DNA of 64,000 nucleotides, from assembly GCA_013397455.1 (NCBI GenBank), contig VYZB01000389.1, positions 248,001 through 312,000 on the forward strand. Reading direction: 5' to 3'. A program made the translations under genes and the position numbers. Source of the DNA: Crotophaga sulcirostris. Taxonomy: Eukaryota > Chordata > Aves > Cuculiformes > Crotophagidae. The notes beneath the pieces are model-generated. The model was not told the origin of the DNA, ran no database searches, and was given only the letters and a program-made list of their open reading frames with translations. Below are positions 1-13,704 of this stretch, piece after piece (the first letter of the stretch is position 1; each line of letters opens with the position of its first letter).

Positions 1-3000
1 TTAAACCAATTAATGAATAGAAGACCTAAAACAGGTTCAGTTCAATTTAGAATTTTTACTGACATGTCCTTAATTCCGGGTGCTCATTAATTTTATTGGA
101 AGAAGGCAAATGTCAGCTGTGAAGCATTATTTGTACGTATTCTCGGGAAGGAGACAAATATGTTGATCACTCCTGAGCTAATCTAAAAAGCATTAAAAAT
201 TCACTCCACACTCTTCATTTTAATTACCTAAGTCAACAATGAGTTCTTTCAAATGTGTTTTATAATAGGTTTCTACTTACGCGATATGAAAGGGAAATTA
301 AAGCTAAATATTTTATAATTTGTAATGATAAAGGAAGATTCTATAGTTAATTCTACATGTTTTAGAAATAACTCTTAGAAAATCATGCTAATGGTACAAA
401 ATCATATGTAAACACAAGTGGTCAAATACTACAAAAACACGTGTTTTACTTTTCTTCACATTCAATGGTATCTTGTTCTAAAGATACTCAAAACTTGACA
501 CATCATATTCATAATTTTGCTATCAATTTTTTAATAAGTGGTTTTCCATGAAGATTTGAAATTAATCTATCCTGACTTTCACCCAATAAGCTTAACCGCT
601 GGAGGCAGGAAAAAAAATCACCTATCTAGGCCTAATAAAGAAAGCCTTTTCCATTTAAATATACATTGCATTTAATAAGCTTGCATGATAATTTCAACAA
701 TGTTCCTGAGCTTTTGAAATTACCTTCCTGCTGTGTCCTGAAGACAACTCTGGTGTCTAGCTTTCATTTTCAGCAACGGACTTTATTAATATAATTTTTT
801 ATACTACAAAAATGTTCAAAAATTTAGAGTTTTAGGAGTTTGAAAAGCACTTGAGCTATTTTTTTCAGTAAAACCTAACGGGAAGTTGTCTCCATTAGAG
901 AAGGTTACCTGAGAGAGTGCACGATAGAGTTTTAACGTAGATACCAAATTTTACCTATCCGTACTAGAAGAGGCGTCATTTTTATGGTACAGCTTATATT
1001 ATTTTCCCAATTTAAATAAACTTTTTTGGCAATCTGGATGTTACAACTGAATCTAATTCAGGCTTCTCCAACAGCATCACAGTATGTCTGTTAGTTGTGC
1101 AATTTTTTTACATTCTTAGCCAACCACAGCCATGCTGATAAACCATCAGACTAGGGACAGCTTTTCTACAGAGGCAACACGGTAGTATTACATGGGCTAT
1201 GCCACTATTCAGTGACACCTGCTTGTCAAGCCCAAACTGGAAATGAAAGGCACCTGGAAGTGTCTGCAAAACAATTTTCAAGTCTTTGGCTGTCAGCTGC
1301 CAGGTTTTCTGAATATGATTCCTCTCCTAAACAGAAATCAGGTTCCTGTGTGGAAGCGGTAGCAAAGGTGAATTCCCCAGCAACTACTGCTACACCTTCT
1401 CCCTGTCCTTCACACCACTAAGCAACACTTGATGGGAAAATGCCATAGAACTTTATGTGAAATTTGGTACAAGCAAAAAAAATCAATATGATAGATCATC
1501 ACTGGCTGACTGACAACTGTTTGGCAAAACACCCGCAAAGCTCTACTGTCAGAATACTAAAATAACACATAGTTCTGACATTTATCTACTTGCATAGCCC
1601 AGTTTACCTATTTTAATGTAGATTTATATAACAGAAAACAGAAGTACAAAGGACTTCACACCATCACCTATTCTTCCTTGTCCCAGATTAAATCATACCT
1701 GGCATCCATTAAAAGCTCCCAACAACAGAGAACCTACAATTGGACCATACCACCACCGGACTGACTTCACAGATAAACATCCTTTCAATCTAAATTTCTC
1801 TTGCTGCAATACTTCTTCTCCTTCTCTCCATGCATCACACACATACATCTGACAATGAAATATATTACTTATCTCATGCTACCACAACAATTTGTGAGTT
1901 TGAGCGGTGTTTTATATTTGTTTGTATAAATTCAAATCAACACTTTAATGTTAATTACATGAACACTGTAAAACTATTGCATTGACTTAATTCTCACATA
2001 TACCTGCAAAATAATTTCCACAGTCATTTCCAAAGATTCTACTCTTGCACAAACTTGGAACTTGGTAGACCATCCCAACAAAAGACACAAAGGGTGAGAT
2101 TCATCTCACCCAACTTGAGACATTTGTGTCTGAAACAGTTTTCTATTACAGTCAGTTATCAGACTAGAATGCTTAAATTTATTCAGCTATTGATATTTAC
2201 CCTTTCTGACACTGTCATGAAGCAAGAGACTGTAGCAAGCATATAAAGCTATGTTAAGCAGAAGAGGAACGATTTCAGAAAAATTCTCAAAGAGAAAACA
2301 GGTCCTACTCCAAATCATATTTACCCTCATTTCTAGCTCTGAACAATGTTAGGGAGGCTCCTAAGATATTACTACTATTTACAGTTTTCTGCACTTTACT
2401 CAAGCATGTGGACATTCCTTAAACTCCTTAAATATCACTCTTCTTGCACCTTCTCAATGTCTTCTATTACTCAACTCGCATTAAGTACCCCCTTTTCTCT
2501 CATGACTACATGACTGATACCTTGTTTCCTATTTTATCTTCAGTAGATCTGCTGGTTTTGCTATGAAGTAAATTAGCGATTCCAGTAAATAAGCTTTTTG
2601 GGGTCTCATTGACAACTGAAAAACAGCACAGTTGTAATCAGTCTAACTGAATAATGATTGATTCACCATTCTTCTTCATGTTATGAACTGCATAATACTA
2701 GGAGGTGCTCTACCAGGAGGCAATGAGGTACTTCATGAGGTTGGGGCTTCTTCAGAGAGCCAAACGTTGCAGAAAAGTACTATTGAATAGTCAGTGGAAC
2801 AAACTGGGGTAATCTAAACTTCACACAGCCCCGACTATTATTTGGGATAATTCAGCTGCAATTACCCCACAATGATAAGTATTTCTATGACTGGCAAAAC
2901 TTCTCAAAATTTTTTCCATTCTCCAAACATCATTTCATTTTAAACCTTCCTACTGTAAGCTTTTTGCAGAAACCTTTTCTGGCATGGTGCCTCAGAGATA

Positions 3001-5880
3001 TCTAACTTCCTCTCTTATCTTCTTACCACAGGCCACAACACATAAAATAAAACCACTGGAACTAAAATGCCATATCCTCACTGTTTGTGAGACTCAGAAT
3101 GTCTCATCATCAATCTAGTGATGGTTTTAATTGCTTTCTGGAAATAATCCTACCATCATCTCATTGAACTTATTTCTGATGCATTAAGTAGTCCATAAAT
3201 AGCCCTTCTGACTTCTAGTAGGAAGGCTGCCATTAACACTATTGTGTAGTTCAAAATACATGAATGTAAATGCATTTTTTAAAAACCTGTAGTGTAGCCT
3301 CTGATAACGCTACACCTATTTGAAAGTATCTTTTCCAAACTGGGAGCTTCAATTTGCTTGAAAATTTATTTCTGTAGAAAAGTAAGCAATGGGCAGACAG
3401 AAAGGTCCAAAGGGCAAATACAGCAGAGGCGGGGAAAATTGACAGAGAAACTTTTTCCCCTTCTTATGTCTTTTAAAACAGGATTTTTTTTCCCAGCTTT
3501 ATTTTTAATCTCATGAAGGATATTTCCTTCCTGATCCAAATCCAATTTGTATATATATAAAAAACCCTCACCCTTTATCGATTTTGCTGTGGTTCAAAAT
3601 GGTATTTTTACAGTGCAAAAATTTAATCAATACAGCCTGATGAATCTGGACTGGTAATGGTAAACACACGAACAGATATTTCACTTCAGGCAACCAAAGC
3701 TCTGAAAATTGATACCACTGAAAAGGACTACCCATTTGCCATTGGGTATATCTCTGTTTATCCAGCTGTAATACTGGTGTGAAGCAGCATACAATTATGC
3801 TGTGCTTGCCACACAAGAGACTTCAGCTGCAGAACCTGCCTCTTTCTTAGAGATGATACAGGTTGGCAGGTCGGACAAGGCCTATTTAAAATAAACGAGC
3901 AGAAGTGTAACCTCATGGCAAGGAAGATTAGACTGACACAAGGGTAAGGAGAAACACACAGTATTCTGACCAGGACATTTTTTAAATACCTGTTTCCCAG
4001 GTAAATGTGGTATTTCCTCGTCAAATTTGGTCCTGTTTTATTATTTGTCTCCACTGTTTCAATTCAAGTTGTATGTATTGTAAAGCATGGAGATTACAGC
4101 CATCGCTGGAGATTCATACTGTGACTAACAAGCTCTGAAATCCTTCACAATACACTGAGAACCACAAAAAGAAATGCCGTGCAACATCTATCTTGTTCAA
4201 TATTTTATTTCATCAGGAGACTAGTAAGAAAGCAGTCCAGAACAATCTATCGTGAGCAGTAATGAGTGACATGAAAGCTATGAAAGCTATGCTTTTGTGT
4301 TCACCCACAGAGGGGAAAATGCAATCCACAGTACCTTGGGCTGAAAAACCAGTTGGGTAGGAAAAATTGGAAACCTGTTGAGTAAGTGACAGACTATGAG
4401 AATCGGGAAAGATATGAGGCCTATGATAACAATGAGAAACATGGAGAGCAACCAAATGACTTTGTAGGAAAAAAGAAAACAGGCAAAGAGATAACTCAGT
4501 AGGTACCTTTAATAAAGCTGTCTTACAGGTACAGTCTGAACTAACATAGCATCAAAAGAAAATAAAGATTTTGAGACACTTATTTTCAGCAAAGGTTCAC
4601 CAGATAGCCTGAGTGGACCAGGATACACCTTTATATAAGCACTAAATCTTTCATGATCCATGGAAGTGCTATTATTAACACTGACTAGGGCTCTGCTCAC
4701 AGCATAAAGTTTTCCACAATTATTTAATTAGTAAATTTCATTAGTAATATTCAGCAAACAAGTAATGATTTATGTAAGCACTATTTGCAAAGAGCAGGCA
4801 TCATCTTTAATTCGCTGGCTTAGAGGATGACCTCTGAATATGGGTCCACTCAAAATTTGCTCCAGTAAGCGCTTACTTCACACAGGTCCTGTGCTCTGTA
4901 CGTTAGAGGTACCTGCTGACTTCAGTTATGAAAATACATTTTCTTATATCGCTGAAGAGCTCAAAAGGTGGGCACTGGTACTGCTTCTCAACATATTACA
5001 GGAACATCTACTCAGATTCACCTGTGTAAAAGCAATTGCAGCCCCCAAATGACACAGATGCAATTGCTGTCCAAACTGGACATAGAGCTGGCACTTAGAA
5101 GGGGATAGTGACTTGCAGAACTTGTATCAATATGCCTGGGTTGGATGGTTTTAAAAGGATGTACTTCCATTTTTATGAACTGTTTTTTTTTCAGGGTAGA
5201 GCCAAGCTACACGGACTGACAGAAACAGTGGATCAACCAAAACAAGCCTTAGAAACTCAGTGTTCCCAACAATTTGTATCACAGTAATGACTAATATGAG
5301 AAATTAAAGGTCACTACCAGCTTCTAAGACACATCTTGGTTTCACAATCAAAAGCAAAATCAGCTGAAGAGGCTGGCCTCGCTTCCTCTCTTTTTAACAC
5401 AAATAAGCAGTTTCTTGGCCAAACCCAATAGTTAGGCATAAGAAGCTCTTTCACAAAAGCAAGGAGTGGAGCCTCAAATAGCAAAAGTCATATAGTGCTT
5501 GGTGGCTGAATATGAACAATGCTTACATGGACAAGGAGCAAACATTTCTGCATGCATTGCTGTGTTTGTGAGGATGAGTAGCAAGAGAGGTGAAGCAGCT
5601 CCCAGTAAATAAACCATAACTTCCTCTGTGTCAGCAGCACAAACAGAAATAGCAACACGCATCTGGCAGCTGCTGTTCTGTCTTCTTGCTGCTAAAGCAA
5701 AGATGTAGCTCATGACTTGCATTTTTCCTGCAGGAGGGAGAAGCAGCACCTTGGGCACACAACCCTGGCTTTTAAGTGAGCACTGCTATCGCACTCCTCA
5801 GTGCCTGTGGTACAACTACAACAGTTATTTGTAAATCTTAAGAAGGGAACATTCTCTTCCTTCTACACTGCCTAAATTCT

Positions 5881-6357
5881 TCACAGTATCACAGTATCAC
5901 AGTTTTACAAGGTTGGAAAGGACCTCCGAGATCATCGAGTCCAACCTATAACCCAACACCAACACCATCCGATCATCTAAACCATGGCACTGAGTGCCTC
6001 ATCCAATCTCCTCTTAAACACCTCCAGGGATGGTGACTCCACCACCTCCCTGGGCAGCGCATTCCAATGGCCAATCACCCTTTCAGGGAAGAACTTTTTC
6101 CTAATATCAAGCCTAAACTTTCCCTGAAGAAGCTTGAGTCCATGTCCTCTAGTTCTGCCACTGGTCACCCGAGAGAAGAGACCAACCCCTGCCTGACTAC
6201 AACCTCCTTTTAGGGAGTTGTAGAGAGCAATAAGAGAGCCTCCTGTTCTCCAGGCTAAACAGCCCCAGCTCCCTCAGTCGCTCCTCACAGGGCTTGTGCT
6301 CCAAACCCTTCACCATCTTCGTTGCTGTCCTCTGAACACATTCCAGTGTCTTGACAT
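5881..6357 (-). mobile_element. CR1 LINE fragment, 0.48 kb, 3' end
   Basis: The plus strand begins with tandem TCACAGTATCACAG, the reverse complement of the CR1 tail. The minus strand then encodes the C-terminal part of ORF2 ([28 protein letters not shown], stop). A deletion of about 8 bp near 6235 relative to the copy at 15135 breaks the frame. The 5' end is truncated at about 6357, next to an odd 13-bp direct repeat. Confidence 0.92.
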
Positions 6358-9300
6358 CTACTAACTCGTAGACTCGTAACTTCTTCTACTAACTCGTCCC
6401 TTCTGCCTCCTCGCCCCTGCAAACGCTGCTTTGCTGAGGCAGTTCTGTTACCCCCAGGAGATGCTGCCCAGTCTCATACTACTCAAAGATACCCTGCTAC
6501 TTCCCATTCTGCAGAGCTGACACAGGCATTGCCAGGCTGGCCGTTCTTCTTCAAGTCATTTTTTGTAATGAATTCATTGGTGATGAGAGTAGGAGTTGAA
6601 AATGTAAATGTGTCATGGGAATAATCAGCTTTCTGCAGCCCATCAGAAAATGATTTTGGATCACAAGGTCATAGATACAATTTTAATAATCTGTTTATAA
6701 AATAGCCAAGGCTTCCTAGGATGAAGAGTGACATGTCTGAATGTACACTGCACCTACAACACACAAGTTTTTGCTCTATTACCACTGAAATGTTCTTCAA
6801 TAATTACTATAAATTTAATTTTATTTAGAAAGTATTACTTGAGTGTAAAGATTTAAGCAAAAGTCCTTTAAGAGGGTAAAGATCAGGAATTCCTTAGATG
6901 TCTACATATGTTACCCCTGCAACAATCTACACCATCAAAATAATAAATATGCAATACGCAGGAGAAAATAAAGCTCCCATGAATTGACTTTTATAAATAG
7001 TAATTTCCTATTTTCAGAGGCAAGTTAAACTGCATAGACTCTGCTGCATTAGCATATTGAAATGATAGCTATTTTTGTAGAACTCTTACCACGACAATAA
7101 AAAAAATTATAAATATGTGCTTTTTCAGGGACCTATGCAATACATTTTGTGTAACAGATGTTCTGAAATTCACTGAAAGACAAAATCTCTAGTTATTCTA
7201 GTGCTTTTTTGTACTCCTCCTCTAACAATTCCTACTTGTGCTTTTCCAGCTGTAAGGAAGGGAAGCTCCCTTGTAACACAAGAACCCTTTTTTACAACCC
7301 TGTTGCGGATAACTTGTCAGAATTTTGTAACTGGATTTGGCTTAGCAAATTAAAAATCGAAGATTTGGTATCTCGCCACTGTTCTATTGTCTATCTAGGC
7401 TGCTTTTCCCCTCTGTTGCAGCATCCACAACACCAGCAGAATGTTCTCACAACTTCTCAAGTTTACTGAGACCTCTTCTATAAAGGATTCTTGTGGAGTA
7501 TGAGACTCTCATAATCAAAATGCGGTATTTTCTTGGATATAGAATATTCGTAAAAGTCCTTTCCATACTATATCCTGTCAGTTGTTTTACTATGGCTCTT
7601 CATGACTGTCTAGTAGATTGACTACCATGTAGGTGATAAGGTTGAGATGTAACAAGAGATGCAGGCACCCAACTACAACTTTGAATGTCCAAATCCAAAA
7701 ATTAGACCCTTACACACTTTGCTCAGCTTGTCTAAATTTGGAGGTGCTTGAACCACTCTGGCACCCGAATTGCAACATTTCAGTAGCAATTTCAGTAGGA
7801 TTTGACCCACTTCTTTGCCAGGATTTGCTACCAGATAATCATCCAACTGAGGTCATAAAAGCTTTATGTTAAGCTCTCATTACTCTCTAGAGGGATCTAC
7901 TGGAGCTGGCCTAGCACAGAACACATTGAGGTAGACAGTTCTTGGACACAGCAGACTCTCTGTAGAGACCTGATGCCATGCATACAGACAGGCAAGTCTC
8001 TGTTAGGTACCCAGAAAGCAGGAAAACAGGACCATTTTGCTGTCACCAGAGCAATTTGGGCATCTTGCTCCTGGATAAGGAAGAGCTGCTGGGATAGAAG
8101 CATCTGGAATTGGGTCTGTGGATCCCACTCGGTGGAAGAAGAAATACCTTTTCATGGATTAGACCAGGGCTTACAAAAGCTGACTTAAGTAAATTATGTT
8201 TACATTTGAATGAGGGATATTCTCAGTAATTGCTGAATGAGGTGCAGACAGCAATAGATTAAGAATCTTAATTTTCAGGAAGAAAAAGGGAAGGAAAGAC
8301 CATTATTTTTGGCATATCTGCAAAATAAGCAGCAATCACTTGAAAAACATCCCAAGTTTCCTCACTGTATATCTCATACCCTTGATTTATCCTATTTCTT
8401 AAATCAATACATGATTACATCAGGTATTTCTGGTTCCCTCTGGACTGATTTCAACATGCAGGAAAATTAATTTTATTGGAGTGCTCCTTCACTGCCTTAA
8501 ATTTCTCACGTTTTAAATTTTCCAGCAACACATATTAAGTGTTCCTATCTTTAACTACTAAGTTTTTAATAGAAATCTTGCTCACCAGATATCTTTTTGC
8601 AAACTCTTGCAACTCTACAGGAGATACAAATCAAACTAGTCACATCTTTTTTTTTCTTTTCAATGAAATATACAGTAGTAAGAAGAGTCTTTGTACAATG
8701 TCAGGCAATGTACAACAGGGGAAACTTCAATCATCCTTTTAATTAGCAGAGCAGTAATAGTCAACGCTTCTCATAAATTAAGGAAAGAGGACAGTTAGAC
8801 GAAAGTAAGTAAGTCCATCATTTCTTCAGAACAAAACAATGAAGGACGGTTATAGTGTAATTAAAAAGTTCTTGAGATTTGTCTAAAACAGGGAGCAGAA
8901 GTACCAACATAGAACAGAGCAGTCTATAGAAAATGCATAACAGATCACATCACGTACTGAGGAAATTTCAAGGCTACTTTCACTACTGCAAGTTGTTTGT
9001 AGTGAATACCCTTGTCCTTGGCAAATCAGAATGACTGACACCCATAATTTGCAATTTCCTAAACCTGAAGAGTTTTCTGATTGCAGTGAGATGGTTTTAC
9101 CTAATTATTTTTTCAAGTTGCAGTTTTTGATGTTTAATTTTGAAACTAATTTGAGATGTCTTGAACTATATTAATACACTGTATTATGCCTTCATTTCTT
9201 TTTGAAGCACTTTACTTTAAAAAATGCATACTTCTAATGATTTTTAAATTACTCTACTCTGCACATATCAATTTACAACAATTACAACATTTTGCATTTT

Positions 9301-9723
9301 TCAAAGCACTTCAGTTCCAAAGAGGTTTTATGCTTTGCAAGATAGTGAGGGAAGAGGCTGCTGATCCATTTTTACCTTTTGTAAAATTACCACCAATCTT
9401 GCTAGAGAGAGCTTAACCAAAAATAGATATGCTAAATATACACCATCTCCATATAATCATTTTAGGATGAATGTTTTTGTGACTAAGAACTGCCAGTATT
9501 CTTTTTCCAATCATAATTAGGTTGCTTCAGTGGTATAAATGGCTTCAGTGAATTATGACAAATGTCCTGCAGTAAGGAGGACGGAAATTGGCCTACTTTG
9601 TCTGAATAGAGTCTAGAGAAATGAATGCAGGACAGGATGTCAGAGGCATCAGCTCTGTCACGGATTTCATTACTTTTCAGTCTATAATATTTTAAGCATA
9701 ATGCTGCAACTAATTAGCGACTC

Positions 9724-9815
9724 TGGGTTGGATTCTCACCTGAAACACACTGGGATTGCACTGGTGGCATCACTGCAGTTACACTAATTTATGCTTGCTA
9801 AGGCTCTGACCCACT
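9724..9815. repeat. Possible old dispersed repeat with partial palindromy
   Basis: GGTTGGATTCTCACCTGAAA, GCACTGGTGG and GCAGTTACACTAATTTATGC resemble an ancient sauropsid dispersed repeat typified by GATTCTCATCT and GTTACACTGGTGTAAAT. The match is from memory and by eye and is much decayed. Confidence 0.3.
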
Positions 9816-12800
9816 GAACTGTCATCCATCTTCTCTGATATTTCACTGCCTTAAGCTCAAGGTTCCATGTTAAAGGTGTCAATCTGAGAACAGAACACCA
9901 GATTTTTTTTTGTTTGGTTTGTTAACGCTGCACCTTCAGTTAGCCAGAGCTTCCCTTCTACCTGAACATGAGCAGACAGTACTCACAACTTCGATTTTTG
10001 TCTTTCTGAAACCTGTTATGCCTCAAAGGGAGATGACTCATTAACATCAAGGGATTTTGGATGACAGCCTACAAATAAATCAAGAAAGAGTGATGGACAG
10101 TAACTAGAAAGTTTACTATACTGAAGTCCTAATGACATTAAAATAGTGCATTATCAGTCTTCCATCCTACTGTATTATTCTGTCATGTACGCAGCAAATC
10201 ACTCCCATGTGCACAGGTCAACTAAGCCATATGTTGAAGGTCTGAATAATAATAATGGATTTTCACATACAATCATAACTAGATTCAATACAATGTAATG
10301 ATGCTGAGACTCTGAAATAGGCCAAGAATGACCTTTTCCAGCACAGGTAAGTTTTCACGAAAAATAATTCATTATCAATCTCACTTGGAACAAAGCATGA
10401 AACTCCTATTCTCTATTCCCATCTTTCAGAGGAAGGAGGAGACTAAATGAGAAACAGATCCCAATCTCTTTTACACCTCACTTGAGCACATTCACTGCCA
10501 GATGGCTAAATTGATAACGGCCAAAAGTCTTCAGACATTTTTGGTGAAACTGTCAAAGGATGACTAAACTAGGGAAAAACTAAAACTAAATGAACAAAGT
10601 GATAAAGAAAGCAGTAAGAAACTAATGCAAACAGAATATTTACATTTATGTTATCATTGGTTATCATGAGTACTATCATGGGTAAGCATTACTATGGGTT
10701 TACATCAGAGAAGCATTAGGTTTTCCACAAACTAATGATTAGAGACACAAAATCACGTGTTTTTTTTGACAGCATGAGCTAACACCATTACAATGTTGGA
10801 AGATGATCTGTTTGCTCTATTGTATGTGTGACTGTTAAGGTCAATGTCTTAGTGTGGAACTGCAACAATGTTGTTGCTGTTTCTTTTTGTCTTTGGGAAT
10901 CAAAATTGTGGAATGACATCCATCCTTGGAGATATTCATGGACCTCTGCCTGAGGTTGACTTAGCTTGGCCATAATAGCTGTGCCTCCCTTACTTTTAGG
11001 CAAAACCAGACACAACTTTCCTCATTCCTCATACAGTCCAAAGCAAAGACTGCAGAAAGTGGCATGGATGGCTGCTCAAGGGACAGCTAATAAAAACAAC
11101 TTTAAGAAAAAAAGTTACTACAAAAGATGACACTGGATGTCTATGTGTATTTCAATGTAGATTACACCACAGGTAAAGGCAGCAAGCAGTGTCCACTCAG
11201 GCCAGCAGGAATAAGAGATTTGGTTACATTACTTGAATAATGACTGCAGCACAAATCCTTGCAACTGGAAATGTAACAGCTATATCTAAGGCACAGTATT
11301 TGGAGGAACTCAACTAGAATAACTCGATGCTGCTTCTCTACAGATTTCTGACATCGGTACAATTTTGAAGCAGTGAAGGCCATAGCTTGTTTATCACCTT
11401 CAATGTTCAAGCCAGTTGGTAAATTGGCAAAACAGGCTAATCCATCTCCCTCATGGTGAACGCGTGTCTGGGTATAATCATATAGAATAATCGAAGTATT
11501 TTGAACTTGTCTATATAATAAACCAAATCTTAGGTACAGGTACAAGGTAAGTGATTTTTTTTTCTCCTGATGTCATGTCTGGCTATAGAAAGAATACTTA
11601 CCAATGTTCTTTGTGATTGGTGTAGCTAAAGTTCTATTGGTATTTTCAGAGTGAATTTCAGGTGAATGGTACCATAATTGGGCAAAAGAAGGAGCAGCAT
11701 ATTATCTTTCTGTTTGAACATTAGCTGAAAGGAAGAGTGTCTACAAAGAGGTACATAAGTTACAAATTGGGACAGGCAAATTGAAGTCTGAGGGAACAAA
11801 AGAAAATGGCTTTTCGTGGAAGTTCAACATTGTAGGGTAGAAAGAGGCCAAATACGTCAGTATCAGATATCCAGCTAAGAATGTTGAAAGGATGGATCTT
11901 AACAGAGCTGAATAAAACACCAACATAAGTTGTGTCCTGCAAGTACGCCTTAGAAGCAGTACATGATTTTAGTAATACTAAACATCTGAACAACTTTCAA
12001 ACCATACTGAGCTGCTCTTATTGAGCAGCACTAATTCTAACATGATGAAAACATCTCCTGACAGCTGTTTTGGAGTTCTGTAAGACGATTTTCTGGACCT
12101 CAAGGGAAAGCAACTGGTCATCGAGAACTTTGGATATAGAAGGAGTATCTGGAGGTGGTACAGTGAGATCAGTTTTTGGCAGTTCACAGATCAGAGAAAA
12201 AACTAGTTGGGCATCTGTATTAAGTCAACTAGCCAAAACTGGTTTGGCCAGTGTGGAACTGTAACAGGGTGGTGGTTCTTTTTGGTCTTGGAAACACTTT
12301 GGGAATCAAAGCAGTACAAAGGAAGTGAGAAGGTCTATGATACACTGGTGAATTATCCTGGCCTCAGGCCTCTGATGATGACAATAAGATCGTGAAGCAC
12401 TTCAGAATCACCACTTTTTTGGCTAGACGCTGGTGTAATGGCCACATCAGGAGAGGATGTCAATGGTTTTGGCAGCAAGCATCTGCTCTCTCCAGTTCGT
12501 AGCTGTTAACAGTATGCTCCTGGGTAGCAGTGTAACAGAAGTCCCCGATTGCCAACACACATAAAAGATGTTCAAGATGATGGGTCATGCAGGACAGCTT
12601 AACTACAGCAGTAAGTCAGATGGACTCCGGACTGTTTATATAGTATGTAATTCAGCACCACACAGCTCTTCTCCACAGTCATAGTATAAGAAACATCTTT
12701 AACACTGGAGTTCTTTTTGGATAGAAGATTAATCCTGAGCTCTGGTCACGAACTAGGGCTGCCCTAGTTATACCAGCTTTTGTAGTAGAGATGTTTTCTG

Positions 12801-13631
12801 GTGAATTATTCTATTCTATTGAAGAAATTAATTCCTTAAAAACATACATAAGGTCTAAATAAAAAGGAAGACCTCTTCAGGAAAAGCACTGCAAAAGTTC
12901 AATGGACAATCTGAGACATTAAGCTGCTGACCCCAAAAAGGGGAGAATGTCATAATTCATATTCCAGTATGAAAGCTTCCAAGATGGACTTTGCAATACT
13001 TAGGTGGATCATAGCTATGGCCTCCTCATTTTGACAGTCCCTTTAGAAACCATGTCCTGTGCAAGGGAAGACTAGAAATAAATCCAATTCACTCCATTAC
13101 TCTCTGCTTTGGTGCATGTGCTCCCTCATTTCACCTTTTTTAAACTAGCCTCTTCTTACCAACCAATTAATTCAACCATGTCACAGTTCAGTGTCTGTTG
13201 TATCCAAACTCTCTCAACATGCAGTTTCAAGTAGAATCTCATCTGAACAGTCTGGTAGATTAGAAAAAGACATTGTCTTCAGTACAGCAACTGTGCAGAA
13301 GAACAAGTATATACAAAAGCAAGTAACTGCTTGAACGATCGGACCACACATCCTTAGAAAAATGGTATTTCTTTAAGTGTGGAAAGTGAAACTTGTTTCA
13401 TAAGAAACACAGGAAAGATGAGTTAGTTAAGATACAGGTATCTTCTTCTGTCCTTTTTTGACCTTTGAATACTTTAGCTTGGAATTTCAGTGTTCCCTTG
13501 ATGCAACTTTTTAACAAAGCAATAGGGAAAGAAAAACATATACCTTATGTGGGCAGTCATACTTCCCAAAAGGCTGACTCAAAAACCAAGCAATACATAA
13601 TTTTTTTCCCAGCATTCTTCTTTTTCTGAAG

Positions 13632-13704
13632 TCAGAGATAGAGACAAGGAGAGAGAGAAAGAGAAAGGGGGTGGTGGTGCAGAGAGGGAGGTGTGTGTAT
13701 GTAC
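13632..13704 (+). repeat. Purine-rich low-complexity patch (GA/GAAA, then GTG and GT)
   Basis: GAGAGAGAAAGAGAAAGGGG is followed by GGTGGTGGTG, another GAGAGGGAGG and GTGTGTGT. It is simple sequence with no gene content. Confidence 0.75.

Noticed and set aside
11162..11545. 127-codon open frame on the minus strand, with further open stretches up to about 13000 that could be chained by frameshifts into a pseudogene
   Set aside because: Chaining needs about seven frame changes in 1.5 kb, and several other chance frames of 115-122 codons occur in this AT-rich window. I recognise no protein family, so I do not call a gene or pseudogene.
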